Under the pieces are notes generated by a model. The model was not told the origin of the DNA. It was given only the letters and a program-made list of their open reading frames with translations, and did no database searches. The position numbers were made by a program, and so were the translations under genes. Below are positions 1-12,800 of a stretch of 64,000 nt of DNA, piece after piece. Source of the DNA: Nemertoderma westbladi (taxonomy: Eukaryota > Xenacoelomorpha > Nemertodermatida > Nemertodermatidae). Positions within the stretch are counted from its first letter, which is position 1; each line of letters begins with the position of its first letter. The stretch spans positions 18,804-82,803 of the forward strand of contig JAUCBJ010001727.1 of assembly GCA_032718475.1 (NCBI GenBank), read 5' to 3'.

Positions 1-160
1 CATTCATTACCTAACTAATTACAATTATAATTTATAATTTGAAAAATAATTAGTTACACAATATTGATTGTGAACTAATTTAGTTAATGGAAAAAATGAG
101 AAGAATATTATTAATTACAAATCGACTAAATAATTGATAGGTAAGTAAATAATTACTAAC

Positions 161-338
161 GAATCTACTGGAGTTATTATTACGCGAAGTCTTTGCGTTA
201 CCGAAACTTTCCAACAACGGATTGCTCTCCATTATAATGTCTTTGACGTGCTGCACCCTATCCCCACCGCCCGACACCTTCGCGATGTAACCCATTATAA
301 ACTTGGCCGATACAGTTTTACCAGCCCCGGATTCTCCG
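161..338 (-). CDS. MYO1E/MYO1F-like: Class I myosin (MYO1E/F-like), P-loop exon D, partial gene
   Basis: This 178-nt internal exon encodes 59 residues plus the last base of a split Ser codon. It contains the ATP-binding P-loop GESGAGKT, then [14 protein letters not shown] and the switch I segment [21 protein letters not shown] (first residues NPLLE, last SSRF). Myosin motors use these loops to bind and hydrolyse ATP while moving on actin; long-tailed class I myosins act at membranes and in endocytosis. The SGGG insert and the VQHVKDII segment favour the MYO1E/F group over other classes. The acceptor reads TTTGCGTCATCCAG just above 338 and the donor is GTTAGT from 160 downward. Exon C ends with AG and this exon starts with C, which rebuilds the Ser codon of [12 protein letters not shown]. 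The next exon lies beyond base 1. No stops or frameshifts are seen. Confidence 0.95.
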
Positions 339-361
339 CTGGATGACGCAAAAATAAACAT

Positions 362-478
362 AAAATATAAAAATTAATAAAAAGCCTGACGTAGACCTAT
401 TTACTCGAAAATATACAACAATTTTAATCCCAAAATGTTCTCTCTAGTTCATTCAGATCTACAAATTACAATGCACAT
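362..478. other. Intron sequence, nothing recognised
   Basis: Short AT-rich stretch of the myosin intron between the acceptor side of exon D and the 36-bp array. Nothing recognisable is present. Confidence 0.6.
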
Positions 479-3400
479 CCTAAAAGTAAACAACAATCAT
501 CTACATGTATACGAAATAAAAGTAAACAACAATCATCTACATGTATACGAAATAAAAGTAAACAACAATCATCTACATGTATACGACATAAAAGTAAACA
601 ACAATCATCTACATGTATAAAACATAAAAGTAAACAACAATCATCTACATGTATGAAACATAAAAGTAAACAACAATCATCTACATGTATAAAACATAAA
701 AGTAAACAACAATCATCTACATGTATACGAAATAAAAGTAAACAACAATCATCTACATGTATAAAACATAAAAGTAAACAACAATCATCTACATGTATGA
801 AACATAAAAGTAAACAACAATCATCTACATGTATGAAACATAAAAGTAAACAACAATCATCTACATGTATACGAAATAAAAGTAAACAACAATCATCTAC
901 ATGTATGAAACATAAAAGTAAACAACAATCATCTACATGTATAAAACATAAAAGTAAACAACAATCATCTACATGTATACGAAATAAAAGTAAACAACAA
1001 TCATCTACATGTATACGAAATAAAAGTAAACAACAATAATCTACATGTATACGAAATAAAAGTAAACAACAATCATCTACATGTATGAAACATAAAAGTA
1101 AACAACAATCATCTACATGTATACGAAATAAAAGTAAACAACAATCATCTACATGTATACGAAATAAAAGTAAACAACAATCATCTACATGTATGAAACA
1201 TAAAAGTAAACAACAATCATCTACATGTATACGAAATAAAAGTAAACAACAATCATCTACATGTATACGAAATAAAAGTAAACAACAATAATCTACATGT
1301 ATACGACATAAAAGTAAACAACAATCATCTACAAAGTAAACAACAATCATCTACATGTATGAAACATAAAAGTAAACAACAATCATCTACATGTATGAAA
1401 CATAAAAGTAAACAACAATCATCTACATGTATACGAAATAAAAGTAAACAACAATCATCTACATGTAGACGAAATAAAAGTAAACAACAATCATATACAT
1501 GTATAAAACATAAAAGTAAACAACAATCATCTACATGTATAAAACATAAAAGTAAACAACAATCATCTACATGTATAAAACATAAAAGTAAACAACAATC
1601 ATCTACATGTATACGAAATAAAAGCAAACAACAATCATCTACATGTATACGAAATAAAAGTAAACAACAATCATCTACATGTTTACGACATAAAAGTAAA
1701 CAACAATCATCTACATGTATAAAACATAAAAGTAAACAACAATCATCTACATGTATACGAAATAAAAGTAAACAACAATAATCTACATGTATACGACATA
1801 AAAGTAAACAACAATCATCTACAAAGTAAACAACAATCATCTACATGTATACGACATAAAAGTAAACAACAATCATCTACATGTATAAAACATAAAAGTA
1901 AACAACAATCATCTACATGTATGAAACATAAAAGTAAACAACAATCATCTACATGTATACGAAATAAAAGTAAACAACAATCATCTACATGTATACGAAA
2001 TAAAAGTAAACAACAATCATCTACATGTATGAAACATAAAAGTAAACAACAATCATCTACATGTATACGAAATAAAAGTAAACAACAATAATCTACATGT
2101 ATACGACATAAAAGTAAACAACAATAATCTACATGTATACGACATAAAAGTAAACAACAATCATCTACATGTATACGACATAAAAGTAAACAACAATCAT
2201 CTACATGTATACGACATAAAAGTAAACAACAATCATCTACATGTATACGAAATAAAAGTAAACAACAATCATCTACATGTATACGAAATAAAAGTAAACA
2301 ACAATCATCTACATGTATACGACATAAAAGTAAACAACAATCATCTACATGTATACGAAATAAAAGTAAACAACAATCATCTACATGTATACGAAATAAA
2401 AGTAAACAACAATCATCTACATGTATACGACATAAAAGTAAACAACAATCATCTACATGTATACGACATAAAAGTAAACAACAATCATCTACATGTATAA
2501 AACATAAAAGTAAACAACAATCATCTACATGTATACGAAATAAAAGTAAACAACAATAATCTACATGTATACGACATAAAAGTAAACAAAAATCATCTAC
2601 AAAGTAAACAACAATCATCTACATGTATACGACATAAAAGTAAACAACAATCATCTACATGTATAAAACATAAAAGTAAACAACAATCATCTACATGTAT
2701 GAAACATAAAAGTAAACAACAATCATCTACATGTATACGAAATAAAAGTAAACAACAATCATCTACATGTATACGAAATAAAAGTAAACAACAATCATCT
2801 ACATGTATGAAACATAAAAGTAAACAACAATCATCTACATGTATACGAAATAAAAGTAAACAACAATAATCTACATGTATACGACATAAAAGTAAACAAC
2901 AATAATCTACATGTATACGACATAAAAGTAAACAACAATCATCTACATGTATACGAAATAAAAGTAAACAACAATCATCTACATGTATGAAACATAAAAG
3001 TAAACAACAATCATCTACATGTATACGAAATAAAAGTAAACAACAATCATCTACATGTATACGACATAAAAGTAAACAACAATCATCTACATGTATACGA
3101 AATAAAAGCAAACAACAATAATCTACATGTATACGACATAAAAGTAAACAACAATAATCTACATGTATACGAAATAAAAGTAAACAACAATAATCTACAT
3201 GTATAAAACATAAAAGTAAACAACAATCATCTACATGTATGAAACATAAAAGTAAACAACAATCATCTACATGTATACGACATAAAAGTAAACAACAATC
3301 ATCTACATGTATACGAAATAAAAGTAAACAAAATTCATCTACATGTATACTAAATAAAAGTAAACAACAATCATCTACATGTATACGAAATAAAAGTAAA

Positions 3401-3535
3401 CAACAATAATCTACATGTATACGACATAAAAGTAAACAACAATCATCTACATGTATACTAAATAAAAGTAAACAACATTCATCTACTTTTATACGAAATA
3501 AAAGTAAACAACAATCATCTACATGTATACGAAAT
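479..3535. repeat. 36-bp minisatellite array in myosin intron, about 85 units
   Basis: Units of 36 bp share the core AAAGTAAACAACAATCATCT followed by ACATGTAT and a variable segment (ACGAAAT, ACGACAT, AAAACAT, GAAACAT). Because 36 is divisible by 3, frames stay open on both strands for hundreds of codons, giving 12-residue periodic translations such as HVDDCCLLLCFI. These are artefacts, not genes. Shortened units (CTACAAAGTAAACAAC) occur at about 1331, 1821 and 2599. The unit order after 1821 is repeated after 2599, which indicates a higher-order duplication of about 778 bp. The array lies in the 3.7-kb intron between myosin exons C and D. Confidence 0.97.
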
Positions 3536-3648
3536 TATTTCGTTATATTTTTACGAGGACAAAACGTTTTTTCACCAGGGTAATATAAAGAAGTCTAATA
3601 TATGGTACTTTTGTAATACCACTACTAAGCTACTGTATAAATAAGTAT

Positions 3649-3826
3649 TTATTACTACTACTACTACTAGGTCGAGCGAACTCGGACAGTGGAAATGAGA
3701 TCCTTCCAGGCTTCCCGATTCTCCATAGTTGTCGCAATTTCGTTTCTCCTAAGTTCAGTATCCCTTTCAAGTTGATCTATATATTTTATGGCCGGTTGTC
3801 CACGGCTACGCTTTCCATGAGTTATT
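3649..3826 (-). mobile_element. RTE-type LINE 3' fragment (family 2)
   Basis: On the minus strand this encodes the C-terminal piece of an RTE-like reverse transcriptase ORF (QLERDTEL, ENREAWKDLISTV) and ends in a (TAG)n tail, seen on the plus strand as TACTACTACTACTAG at about 3653. It is nearly identical to the end of the longer copy at 63270-63716. It is strongly 5' truncated and cannot be functional. Confidence 0.85.
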
Positions 3827-3994
3827 AGATTTATTATAGATATTATAGATAGATTTATTATTAAGTAGCCCTACCCTTGTGTAATTAATTAAAAATTTCT
3901 CAAAATAGAAGAATTACTTTTTACTTTTTACAGTCAGTTCATATTAACAATAAACATGCCTCATAGAATCTATATAATAATGGGATTATGTTTA

Positions 3995-4114
<120 letters not shown>

Positions 4115-4116
4115 CT

Positions 4117-4151
4117 AATTGTAGAAATTGTAGAAATTGTAGAAATTGTCA
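4117..4151 (-). repeat. LINE 3' tail short tandem repeat
   Basis: Three to four copies of a 9-bp unit (AATTTCTAC on the minus strand) lie just 3' of the LINE ORF and immediately upstream of the acceptor of myosin exon C. This is probably the 3' tail of that LINE. Confidence 0.5.
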
Positions 4152-4375
4152 GATAAAGTTTAGTTTATTCGCGCATATTCGCGCCTCACCAGTCGAGCTG
4201 GCATTTAATTATTATTATAGTTGACAGTTAACAATTGACACATTAAAAATCATTTTAAAAAGGTCTTATGGATCAACCAGAAGATTAAAAGAATACCACA
4301 TTGCGTAATATTGAACGTGACTAAACCGGTTTACTAAATAGCCAACTACTCTAAAAGTCTTAATATCTAAGTGAT

Positions 4376-7143
4376 TTATTCATCAGTTCTATTATAGTAA
4401 GAGGAAAATATTTCACGTTTACTTTTGAAACTGAGTCCATTATTGGAGTAGCACATAGAGAGAAAATCTGCGCTACAGCAATCACTTATGTTCGGTGCAC
4501 CTGGTGACATTCTCTGTGTCAGTTCCTTGTAAGAGTAATCAAAATTAAATATGTTAAATAATGATGGTAGCGCATATAACTTCCTGCCCTTACTATAAGA
4601 AGCTGCAATACTAGGCAGATTATTATTTAGGTAACCATCCCATTGACCAATCGAGCATAAAAACCGTAGCATATGTTGAAGGTCGTATTTAGGGCAACAC
4701 TTAATGCGCTCTATCAGATTGGCCAATCTCTTGAAGGCAGTAGTTGAGATACAAGCATTACCAAACACAATTTCCAGTGTCTGAGTACTGATATAATTTC
4801 CCGCATAAAGAAGACCACGTAGAGATTTTCTGTATTGAGAATCTAACCGCTTTATGTCCGACAAGGAAAGACTACCAACTTGGATCTCCATGCCGTAGCA
4901 AAGGAACGGGACAGCTATTGTGTTCCACAGTTTACTGACAACATCAAGGGGGTATTGTCTGACTGTCCATCCCTTCTGATGGAACGCAGAAGAACAGATA
5001 CCGATTCGCCGTCTAAGATCAACGATTATATGATCAGGTTTGCTGTATAATTTGTAACCAATAAATTTAATATATTCTGACAGATTGATCGAGGAACCAT
5101 TAAACATTATCTGCTGGTTGCTTCCATTAGTTTGATCACCCATAGTGGTCCATGACGTTTTACTTACAGATAAGTGCAAACCAATAAGGGTCAGCTGTGT
5201 TTCTAAGGCAGTTAACATTTTTTCAATTTCAGTACGTGACAATGCTAGAAGGAGCAAATCATCTGCATAATTGATAATTCCAAACCAGGTATCCTTTATA
5301 AAGCAGCCAAGGCCAAGTCGCTCCATATTATCAACAACATCATGAATATAGAAGTTGAACAGAGAGGGCGAAAGCAGCGAGCCCTGCTTAACTCCGTTAA
5401 ACCCAATAAAAAAGCTTCTGTTTATTCTTTCACCATGTTTGATGAAGTTTTTAGTGTTGCGATAATAATAAAGTAATATACAGCAAATGAATGGATTCAA
5501 TATTTTGGATAGCCGGTCGAATAGAACAACATAATCCACCATGTTGAAAGCGGAACTGATATCTGTTTGACAGGCGTAGATAGTGGATCCCCTGGATTGA
5601 AAATAATTAATCACCTCCAATGCAAGAGATATGGCCTCATCACAACCAATTCTTTTTTGATAGGCCATTGACATGCTATGAGGTTTGTCAATCTCTACTA
5701 GAAATTCCGATAAGCAGATCGCCTCTAAAACCTTTGCATATATGTTGATGCTGGCAATCGGCCTGTATGACGGTGTCTCATATAAACTTCTACCATGACC
5801 TTTGTAAACCATTGAGAGGATGGTTTCTCCAAACACGTCTGGCACACATCCAACTTGAATACTCGTATTTAGGATAATACCGATATGATAGCATATTACA
5901 GATGGATCTGCACATATTAAGTGTTCAACAACTAGACTCCTACTGTCGGGCGCCTTTCGCTTTGATAGTGATAAGATAGCCTCATATATCGTGTTTGCTT
6001 CAATTGTAGGCATGCTTGTAGATTCCATTCTAGAACGTAGATATCTTTCAATGTCATCAAAATTCTGTTCACCCTTATGCTGAAGATCGTTTTGAATTGC
6101 TTCACTTATTTTATCTTCCATGTCTGGAGGAGCAGAGTGAGACGTTTTAGAAGAGTTTGACCAAAATGTCTTAGCAGACCCCGTGTTCAGTCTTTGACTA
6201 AGTCGTTTATTTAACATTTCTTTGCATAATTTACGCTTTAGCCGTCGAGTAGCTCGCTTTGAGGACTTAATTTCTTCACACAGAGGATCATTCTGAGGAC
6301 TACCTTTACCAATCCACATTTTATATAGTTTCTTTGATGTTTTTGAATAGTCTCGTAGTTGTTTATTGCGGATAAGTATATTTTTACTCTTACGTTTCCG
6401 CTTAGAGATTGGTATGCATTGTTTCGCACACTTATGAAGTATAGCTGTCAAGTCATTTGTATAATCATTTAACATACATTTAGTCCATTTCTCATTTGGC
6501 TTTGCAGGGATTCTAAGCATATTCAACTCAGTTGTGACCTTTTCGTTATACTGCCTTAAGTTAACCACACTGGCCTTCTCCCAGTTGAATTTCACTGAGC
6601 TAAATGTTTTCATAGAGTTTTTGTAGCCTTCAGCTTTAATAAAACGACTTATATCAATACGACAAAACACTGGTAGGTGATCAGAGAGGTTGTTCTCAAA
6701 GGTTTCCATCATCACACTGCCATCAACAACAAGACTTTTACCATGGTGTGAAGATAATATATGATCTATATATGAGTTTGTGTTGCTCGCAGCGCTGTGA
6801 AATGTATATGTGGGGCCAGAAAAGTTGTTATATGTGTCAACTGCAGTCAAATTGTTGTTAGAACAAAATTTTATTAACTCTTTACCCCTCAAGGTAGGCG
6901 AAGACCGACATGACCTTGGACCATGAGCAATGCCAATATCTGAGTTTGTATCCATTAACAAATAGGGAATGCAGTCTGGGTTTGTTTTGATAATTGATTC
7001 TACTCTATTCATAAGATCAATGTAAATTTCTAGTGGTTTACCAGCATCAGGTACATAACTGCACAATATGAGAAGACGGCAGGAGGCGTTAGCTGGTTTG
7101 AAAATTCCCCCAATGATGTCTTTAAATAAAGTTGATGACTTAT
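4376..7143 (-). CDS. Non-LTR retrotransposon ORF2: endonuclease (partial) and reverse transcriptase
   Basis: A single long open frame without stops encodes about 920 residues of a LINE polyprotein. The N-terminal 180 residues are the C-terminal half of an APE-type endonuclease, with MDTNSD, SYIDHILSS and LSDHLPVF (the catalytic SDH motif). The reverse transcriptase follows: YRPIASINIYAKVLEAI, the catalytic aspartate region TDISSAFNMVD, VKQGSLLSPSLF and the active-site box INYADDLLLL. A C-terminal domain of unknown role ends at 4376. The copy is 5' truncated within the endonuclease: the ATG at 7168 lies in a neighbouring RTE tail, so it is not the native start. The element lies in sense within the myosin intron. 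Its clade was not assigned; it differs from the RTE and CR1/L2-like copies here. The intact frame suggests a fairly recent insertion. Confidence 0.9.
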
Positions 7144-7552
7144 CACTACTATAATCGGCCTGCAGCATTGCAGCTGCACATTAAGATGCCGGCATAACAA
7201 AAAATATAAGTCACCACACCAGCATGCAATCCACAATTGGCCGGCTCCAATGCAGCGTGCATTTAGAATACTATGCCGGCTTATCGACAAAACTGCGCCG
7301 CCACAACTTCCTATCTCCCATGACTTTCGTGAGATTATCCGCATCTTCAAGATCATGAGGTGTTTAAGGTGTTGAGAGGTGTTTGAAAAAAATATGGACT
7401 GACCATCATGCTTGTTTTCGCTATGAGGCTGACAAAGCATAAGATTGTGCTCGGGCGGGTCCGCACGGGGAAAACAATGCCAGCAAAGCGTAGGCGGCTT
7501 TTTTCCAAGTGCAAGGATTGCGGATTGCGGGACACCTCCAAAGTTATATAGT
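7144..7552 (-). mobile_element. RTE LINE 3' fragments, diverged and partly duplicated
   Basis: Two overlapping diverged pieces of the 3' end of RTE family 1 on the minus strand. The piece at 7144-7196 carries the terminal GCAGCATTGCAGCTGCA. The piece at 7240-7552 carries the C-terminal coding remnant (LRFAG, then frame breaks) and ends near a CTACTACTA run at about 7556. Several indels destroy the frame. The lower piece is fused to the truncated 5' end of the LINE at 4376-7143. Confidence 0.8.
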
Positions 7553-7760
7553 ATCTACTACTACTACTAGGATCGGCATGCTGCATTGCAGCTGCATTTT
7601 TATGTGCCGGCTTGTCGACAAAATTGCGCCGCCACAACTCCCTTTAAGATGCGTCCGTTAAGATGCGTCTCAAGAAAGTCATGGGCTGTCCACGATGCTT
7701 ATTCACTCCATGAGGCTGCCAAAGCACAAGATTATGCAAGATTGAGCACAAGATTGAACT
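7553..7760 (-). mobile_element. RTE LINE 3' fragment
   Basis: A minus-strand copy of the RTE family 1 3' end. It starts with the CTACTACTACTAGGATCGGC tail, followed by the reverse complement of the FVDKPA, GDRELW and LVLWQPHG coding region, then degenerates. It duplicates the sequence AAGATGCGTC, visible twice near 7647-7668. It is followed at 7761-7960 by about 200 bp in which nothing is recognised. Confidence 0.8.
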
Positions 7761-7962
7761 TTTTTTTTATCCAATGCTAATGACATATTTATGATATTTG
7801 CTATTTGATTACATGATATGATATTTCATCTGCATATATGTCTCACTGTCCACGGTGAAATAATGTGAAGACTGTTTCCAGCATCACACATGTTATTGAG
7901 CTCCTCCCTCAGCTGAGAAACTTCATCGTCATATCCATTTGGCTTTTTTCCTTGCTTTTTAA

Positions 7963-9775
7963 GTGGCAATCATCCCAGGCATGGAATTCGATCAACTTGC
8001 TTACTGGGCGGAAAAGCCAACCAACCACCAAAAGGTTAAGGCTGACTCACCAGCCGATCGCCTCAATGGTTGGAAGGCCCACTTTGAAAAGCTCCTCAAT
8101 AATGATAGGGTATTGCCTGATAACTTTATAGAAGTAAAAGTGTCTGAGTCTGTCCTCCCAGATATTCCCGTTGGCGATATCTCCTTTGCAGAAGTGAAGG
8201 CTGCTGCAAAGAGCATTAAGACCAATCGTGCCAGTGGAGTAGATGGTGTTCCCCCTGAGGTCTTTAAAATACCTGAGTGTTTAAAGCTCATCTATCCCGT
8301 CATAGTAGACATGAACCGAACAACAAGAGTCCCACAAGAAATGAAAACAAATAAGTTGGTGCCAGTTCCCAAGAAGGGCAACCTAACACTCTATGGTTCT
8401 TTTCGGGGAATCTCAATGATCTCGATTGCTGCAAAGCTATACAATAGAATTCTATTAAATCGCATCAGGGATCCCATTGAGAGACTGCTCCGTGGAAATC
8501 AGAATGGGTTCCGTAAAGGTCGTGGGACCATGGAGCCCATTTTGGCACTTAGAAGGATAATTGAAGAGTTATCAAAAAAGAAAGACAGGCATCTGGCTGT
8601 TATCTTTGTTGACTTCTTTAAGGCCTTTGATTCAGTCTCCCGCTCACGTATGTTCAGCATACTTTCATTATATGGGATGCCTGATGAAATTATTGCAGCA
8701 ATCAGATCAGTATACGATGGTTTGACAACATTTGTGTCTACTGTTGATGGTGACACAGAACCATTTGAAGTGTTATGGGGCGTCCTCCAGGGAGACACAC
8801 TTGCACCATTCTTGTTCATAATTGTGGTTGACTATGTTCTACGCATGTCCTTAGATCATCATAATGATGATGGGGTGATGATAACTCCACCTACTGGCTC
8901 CAGAAGTCGAGGAAATCCTGCCAAGTACCTAACTGATCTAGACTTTGCTGATGACTTAGGAGTACTCTCAGAATCACTAGAGGGAGCCCAACGGCACCTC
9001 AGCTCATTAGAACATGCTGCTTCTAGTGTTGGTCTTTTTATTAACTCCAGAAAGACCATAATTTTGACAGTTAACTTTGAAAAACCTCAGCAAGTCTCTG
9101 ATCGGAAGAGCATAAGCTCAAAAGATGGTATGCTTGAGCATGTGGATGACTTCTGTTACCTGGGATCGTGGATCCGGAAGTCAGGTGAGGACCTTCGAAT
9201 ACGTAAGGGAAAGGTATGGGCAGCCTTGAATAGGCTTTCCTGGATTTGGAGGTCGCCGAGAATTAATCGGAAACTTAAGGTCCGATTATTTAGAGCAGCA
9301 GTAGTTCCATACTCCTCTATGGGAGTCCATACTGGGCTCTAACTGCTGAGGACACCAAATCTCTGGATGGCACATTCACAAGAATGCTACGCCGGGTTCA
9401 TTGCGTCAAGTACAATGCACACATCTCCAACCATACACTATATAACATTGGAGGTGTCTCATTGGTTCCCCCAAGCTTGACACTAGAACAAAATCGCCTC
9501 CGCTTTGCAGGACATTGCTTTCGCCGTGAGGACCAGCCAGTGCATAATCTTGTACTTTGGCAGCCTCATGGAGTGAAAAAGCATGGTGGACAGCCCATGA
9601 CTTTCATGAGACGCATCTTAAAGGACACTGGCCTTGAAGATGCGGATGATCTAGCAAATGTCATGGGTGATAGGGAATTGTGGCGGTGCAATTTTGTTGA
9701 CAAGCCGGCAAAACATTATTAACATATATAATGCAGCTGCAATGCAGCATGCCGATAGTAGTAGTAGTAGTAGTA
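7963..9775 (+). pseudogene. RTE-type LINE reverse transcriptase, copy 1, frameshifted
   Basis: This is the reverse transcriptase and C-terminal part of an RTE-like LINE. Motifs in order: NRASGVDGVPPEVFKIP, FRGISMISIAAKLYNRI, NGFRKGRGTMEPI, VIFVDFFKAFDSVSR (catalytic Asp), VLQGDTLAPFLFIIV, and the active-site box LDFADDLGVL. The frame runs from 7963 to 9342, breaks, and resumes about 9330-9722 with LRFAGHCFRREDQPVHNL and GDRELW. Comparison with copy 2 shows one missing base near 9309 (CCATACTCC here, CCAGTACTCC there), a simple frameshift. The endonuclease is absent (5' truncation). The 3' end is GCAGCATGCCGA plus (TAG)n at about 9750-9775. The element lies antisense within the myosin intron. 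Confidence 0.92.
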
Positions 9776-9813
9776 GCTGACAGTAGCTTTACTATATACC
9801 ACTGAGTCATTGA

Positions 9814-12800
9814 CCGTTCCGTGGTACATCTCGCAATTGTTTTATCCTACGCAACACTAACCGTTCCCTGGTACATCTCGCTATTGTTTTATCCTACGCA
9901 ACACTAACCGTTCCCTGATACATCTCGCTATTGTTTTATCCTACGCAACACTAACCGTGCCCTGATACATCTCGCTATTGTTTTATCCTACGCAACACTA
10001 ACCGTTCCCTGGTACATCTCGCTATTGTTTTATCCTACGCAACACTAACCGTTCCCTGGTACATCTCGCTATTGTTTTATCCTACGCAACACTAACCGTT
10101 CCCTGATACATCTCGCTATTGTTTTATCCTACGCAACACTAACCGTGCCCTGATACATCTCGCTATTGTTTTATCCTACGCAACACTAACCGTTCCCTGG
10201 TACATCTCGCTATTGTTTTATCCTACGCAACACTAACCGTTCCCTGGTACATCTCGCTATTGTTTTATCCTACGCAACACTAACCGTTCCCTGATACATC
10301 TCGCTATTGTTTTATCCTACGCAACACTAACCGTGCCCTGATACATCTCGCTATTGTTTTATCCTACGCAACACTAACCGTTCCCTGGTACATCTCGCTA
10401 TTGTTTTATCCTACGCAACACTAACCGTTCCCTGGTACATCTCGCTATTGTTTTATCCTACGCAACACTAACCGTTCCCTGGTACATCTCGCTATTGTTT
10501 TATCCTACGCAACACTAACCGTTCCCTGGTACATCTCGCTATTGTTTTATCGCTACGCAACACTAACCGTTCCCTGATACATCTCGCTATTGTTTTATCC
10601 TACGCAACACTAACCGTTCCCTGGTACATCTCGCTATTGTTTTATCCTACGCAACACTAACCGTTCCCTGGTACATCTCGCTATTGTTTTATCGCTACGC
10701 AACACTAACCGTTCCCTGATACATCTCGCTATTGTTTTATCCTACGCAACACTAACCGTTCCCTGGTACATCTCGCTATTGTTTTATCCTACGCAACACT
10801 AACCGTTCCCTGATACATCTCGCTATTGTTTTATCGCTACGCAACACTAACCGTTCCCTGATACATCTCGCTATTGTTTTATCCTACGCAACACTAACCG
10901 TTCCCTGGTACATCTCGCTATTGTTTTATCCTACGCAACACTAACCGTTCCCTGGTACATCTCGCTATTGTTTTATCGCTACGCAACACTAACCGTTCCC
11001 TGATACATCTCGCTATTGTTTTATCCTACGCAACACTAACCGTTCCCTGGTACATCTCGCTATTGTTTTATCCTACGCAACACTAACCGTTCCCTGATAC
11101 ATCTCGCTATTGTTTTATCCTACGCAACACTAACCGTTCCCTGGTACATCTCGCTATTGTTTTATCCTACGCAACACTAACCGTTCCCTGGTACATCTCG
11201 CTATTGTTTTATCCTACGCAACACTAACCGTTCCCTGGTACATCTCGCTATTGTTTTATCCTACGCAACACTAACCGTTCCCTGGTACATCTCGCTATTG
11301 TTTTATCCTACGCAACACTAACCGTTCCCTGGTACATCTCGCAATTGTTTTATCCTACGCAACACTAACCGTTCCCTGGTACATCTCGCTATTGTTTTAT
11401 CCTACGCAACACTAACCGTTCCCTGATACATCTCGCTATTGTTTTATCCTACGCAACACTAACCGTTCCCTGGTACATCTCGCTATTGTTTTATCCTACG
11501 CAACACTAACCGTTCCCTGGTACATCTCGCTATTGTTTTATCCTACGCAACACTAACCGTTCCCTGGTACATCTCGCTATTGTTTTATCCTACGCAACAC
11601 TAACCGTTCCCTGGTACATCTCGCTATTGTTTTATCCTACGCAACACTAACCGTTCCCTGGTACATCTCGCTATTGTTTTATCCTACGCAACACTAACCG
11701 TTCCCTGATACATCTCGCTATTGTTTTATCCTACGCAACACTAACCGTGCCCTGATACATCTCGCTATTGTTTTATCCTACGCAACACTAACCGTTCCCT
11801 GATACATCTCGCTATTGTTTTATCCTACGCAACACTAACCGTGCCCTGATACATCTCGCTATTGTTTTATCCTACGCAACACTAACCGTTCCCTGGTACA
11901 TCTCGCTATTGTTTTATCCTACGCAACACTAACCGTTCCCTGGTACATCTCGCTATTGTTTTATCCTACGCAACACTAACCGTTCCCTGATACATCTCGC
12001 TATTGTTTTATCCTACGCAACACTAACCGTGCCCTGATACATCTCGCTATTGTTTTATCCTACGCAACACTAACCGTTCCCTGGTACATCTCGCTATTGT
12101 TTTATCCTACGCAACACTAACCGTTCCCTGGTACATCTCGCTATTGTTTTATCCTACGCAACACTAACCGTTCCCTGGTACATCTCGCTATTGTTTTATC
12201 CTACGCAACACTAACCGTTCCCTGGTACATCTCGCTATTGTTTTATCGCTACGCAACACTAACCGTTCCCTGATACATCTCGCTATTGTTTTATCCTACG
12301 CAACACTAACCGTTCCCTGGTACATCTCGCTATTGTTTTATCCTACGCAACACTAACCGTTCCCTGGTACATCTCGCTATTGTTTTATCGCTACGCAACA
12401 CTAACCGTTCCCTGATACATCTCGCTATTGTTTTATCCTACGCAACACTAACCGTTCCCTGGTACATCTCGCTATTGTTTTATCCTACGCAACACTAACC
12501 GTTCCCTGATACATCTCGCTATTGTTTTATCGCTACGCAACACTAACCGTTCCCTGATACATCTCGCTATTGTTTTATCCTACGCAACACTAACCGTTCC
12601 CTGGTACATCTCGCTATTGTTTTATCCTACGCAACACTAACCGTTCCCTGGTACATCTCGCTATTGTTTTATCCTACGCAACACTAACCGTTCCCTGATA
12701 CATCTCGCTATTGTTTTATCCTACGCAACACTAACCGTTCCCTGGTACATCTCGCTATTGTTTTATCCTACGCAACACTAACCGTTCCCTGGTACATCTC

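Noticed and set aside
466-3111. Long minus-strand and plus-strand ORFs (up to 294 codons) in the 36-bp array
   Set aside because: They are translations of a 12-codon repeat open on both strands; no start context, domain or splice signal supports a gene.
479-3535. CRISPR-like appearance of 36-bp and 47-bp repeats
   Set aside because: No unique spacers of regular length, variable positions lie inside the units, and the context is an animal gene with introns.
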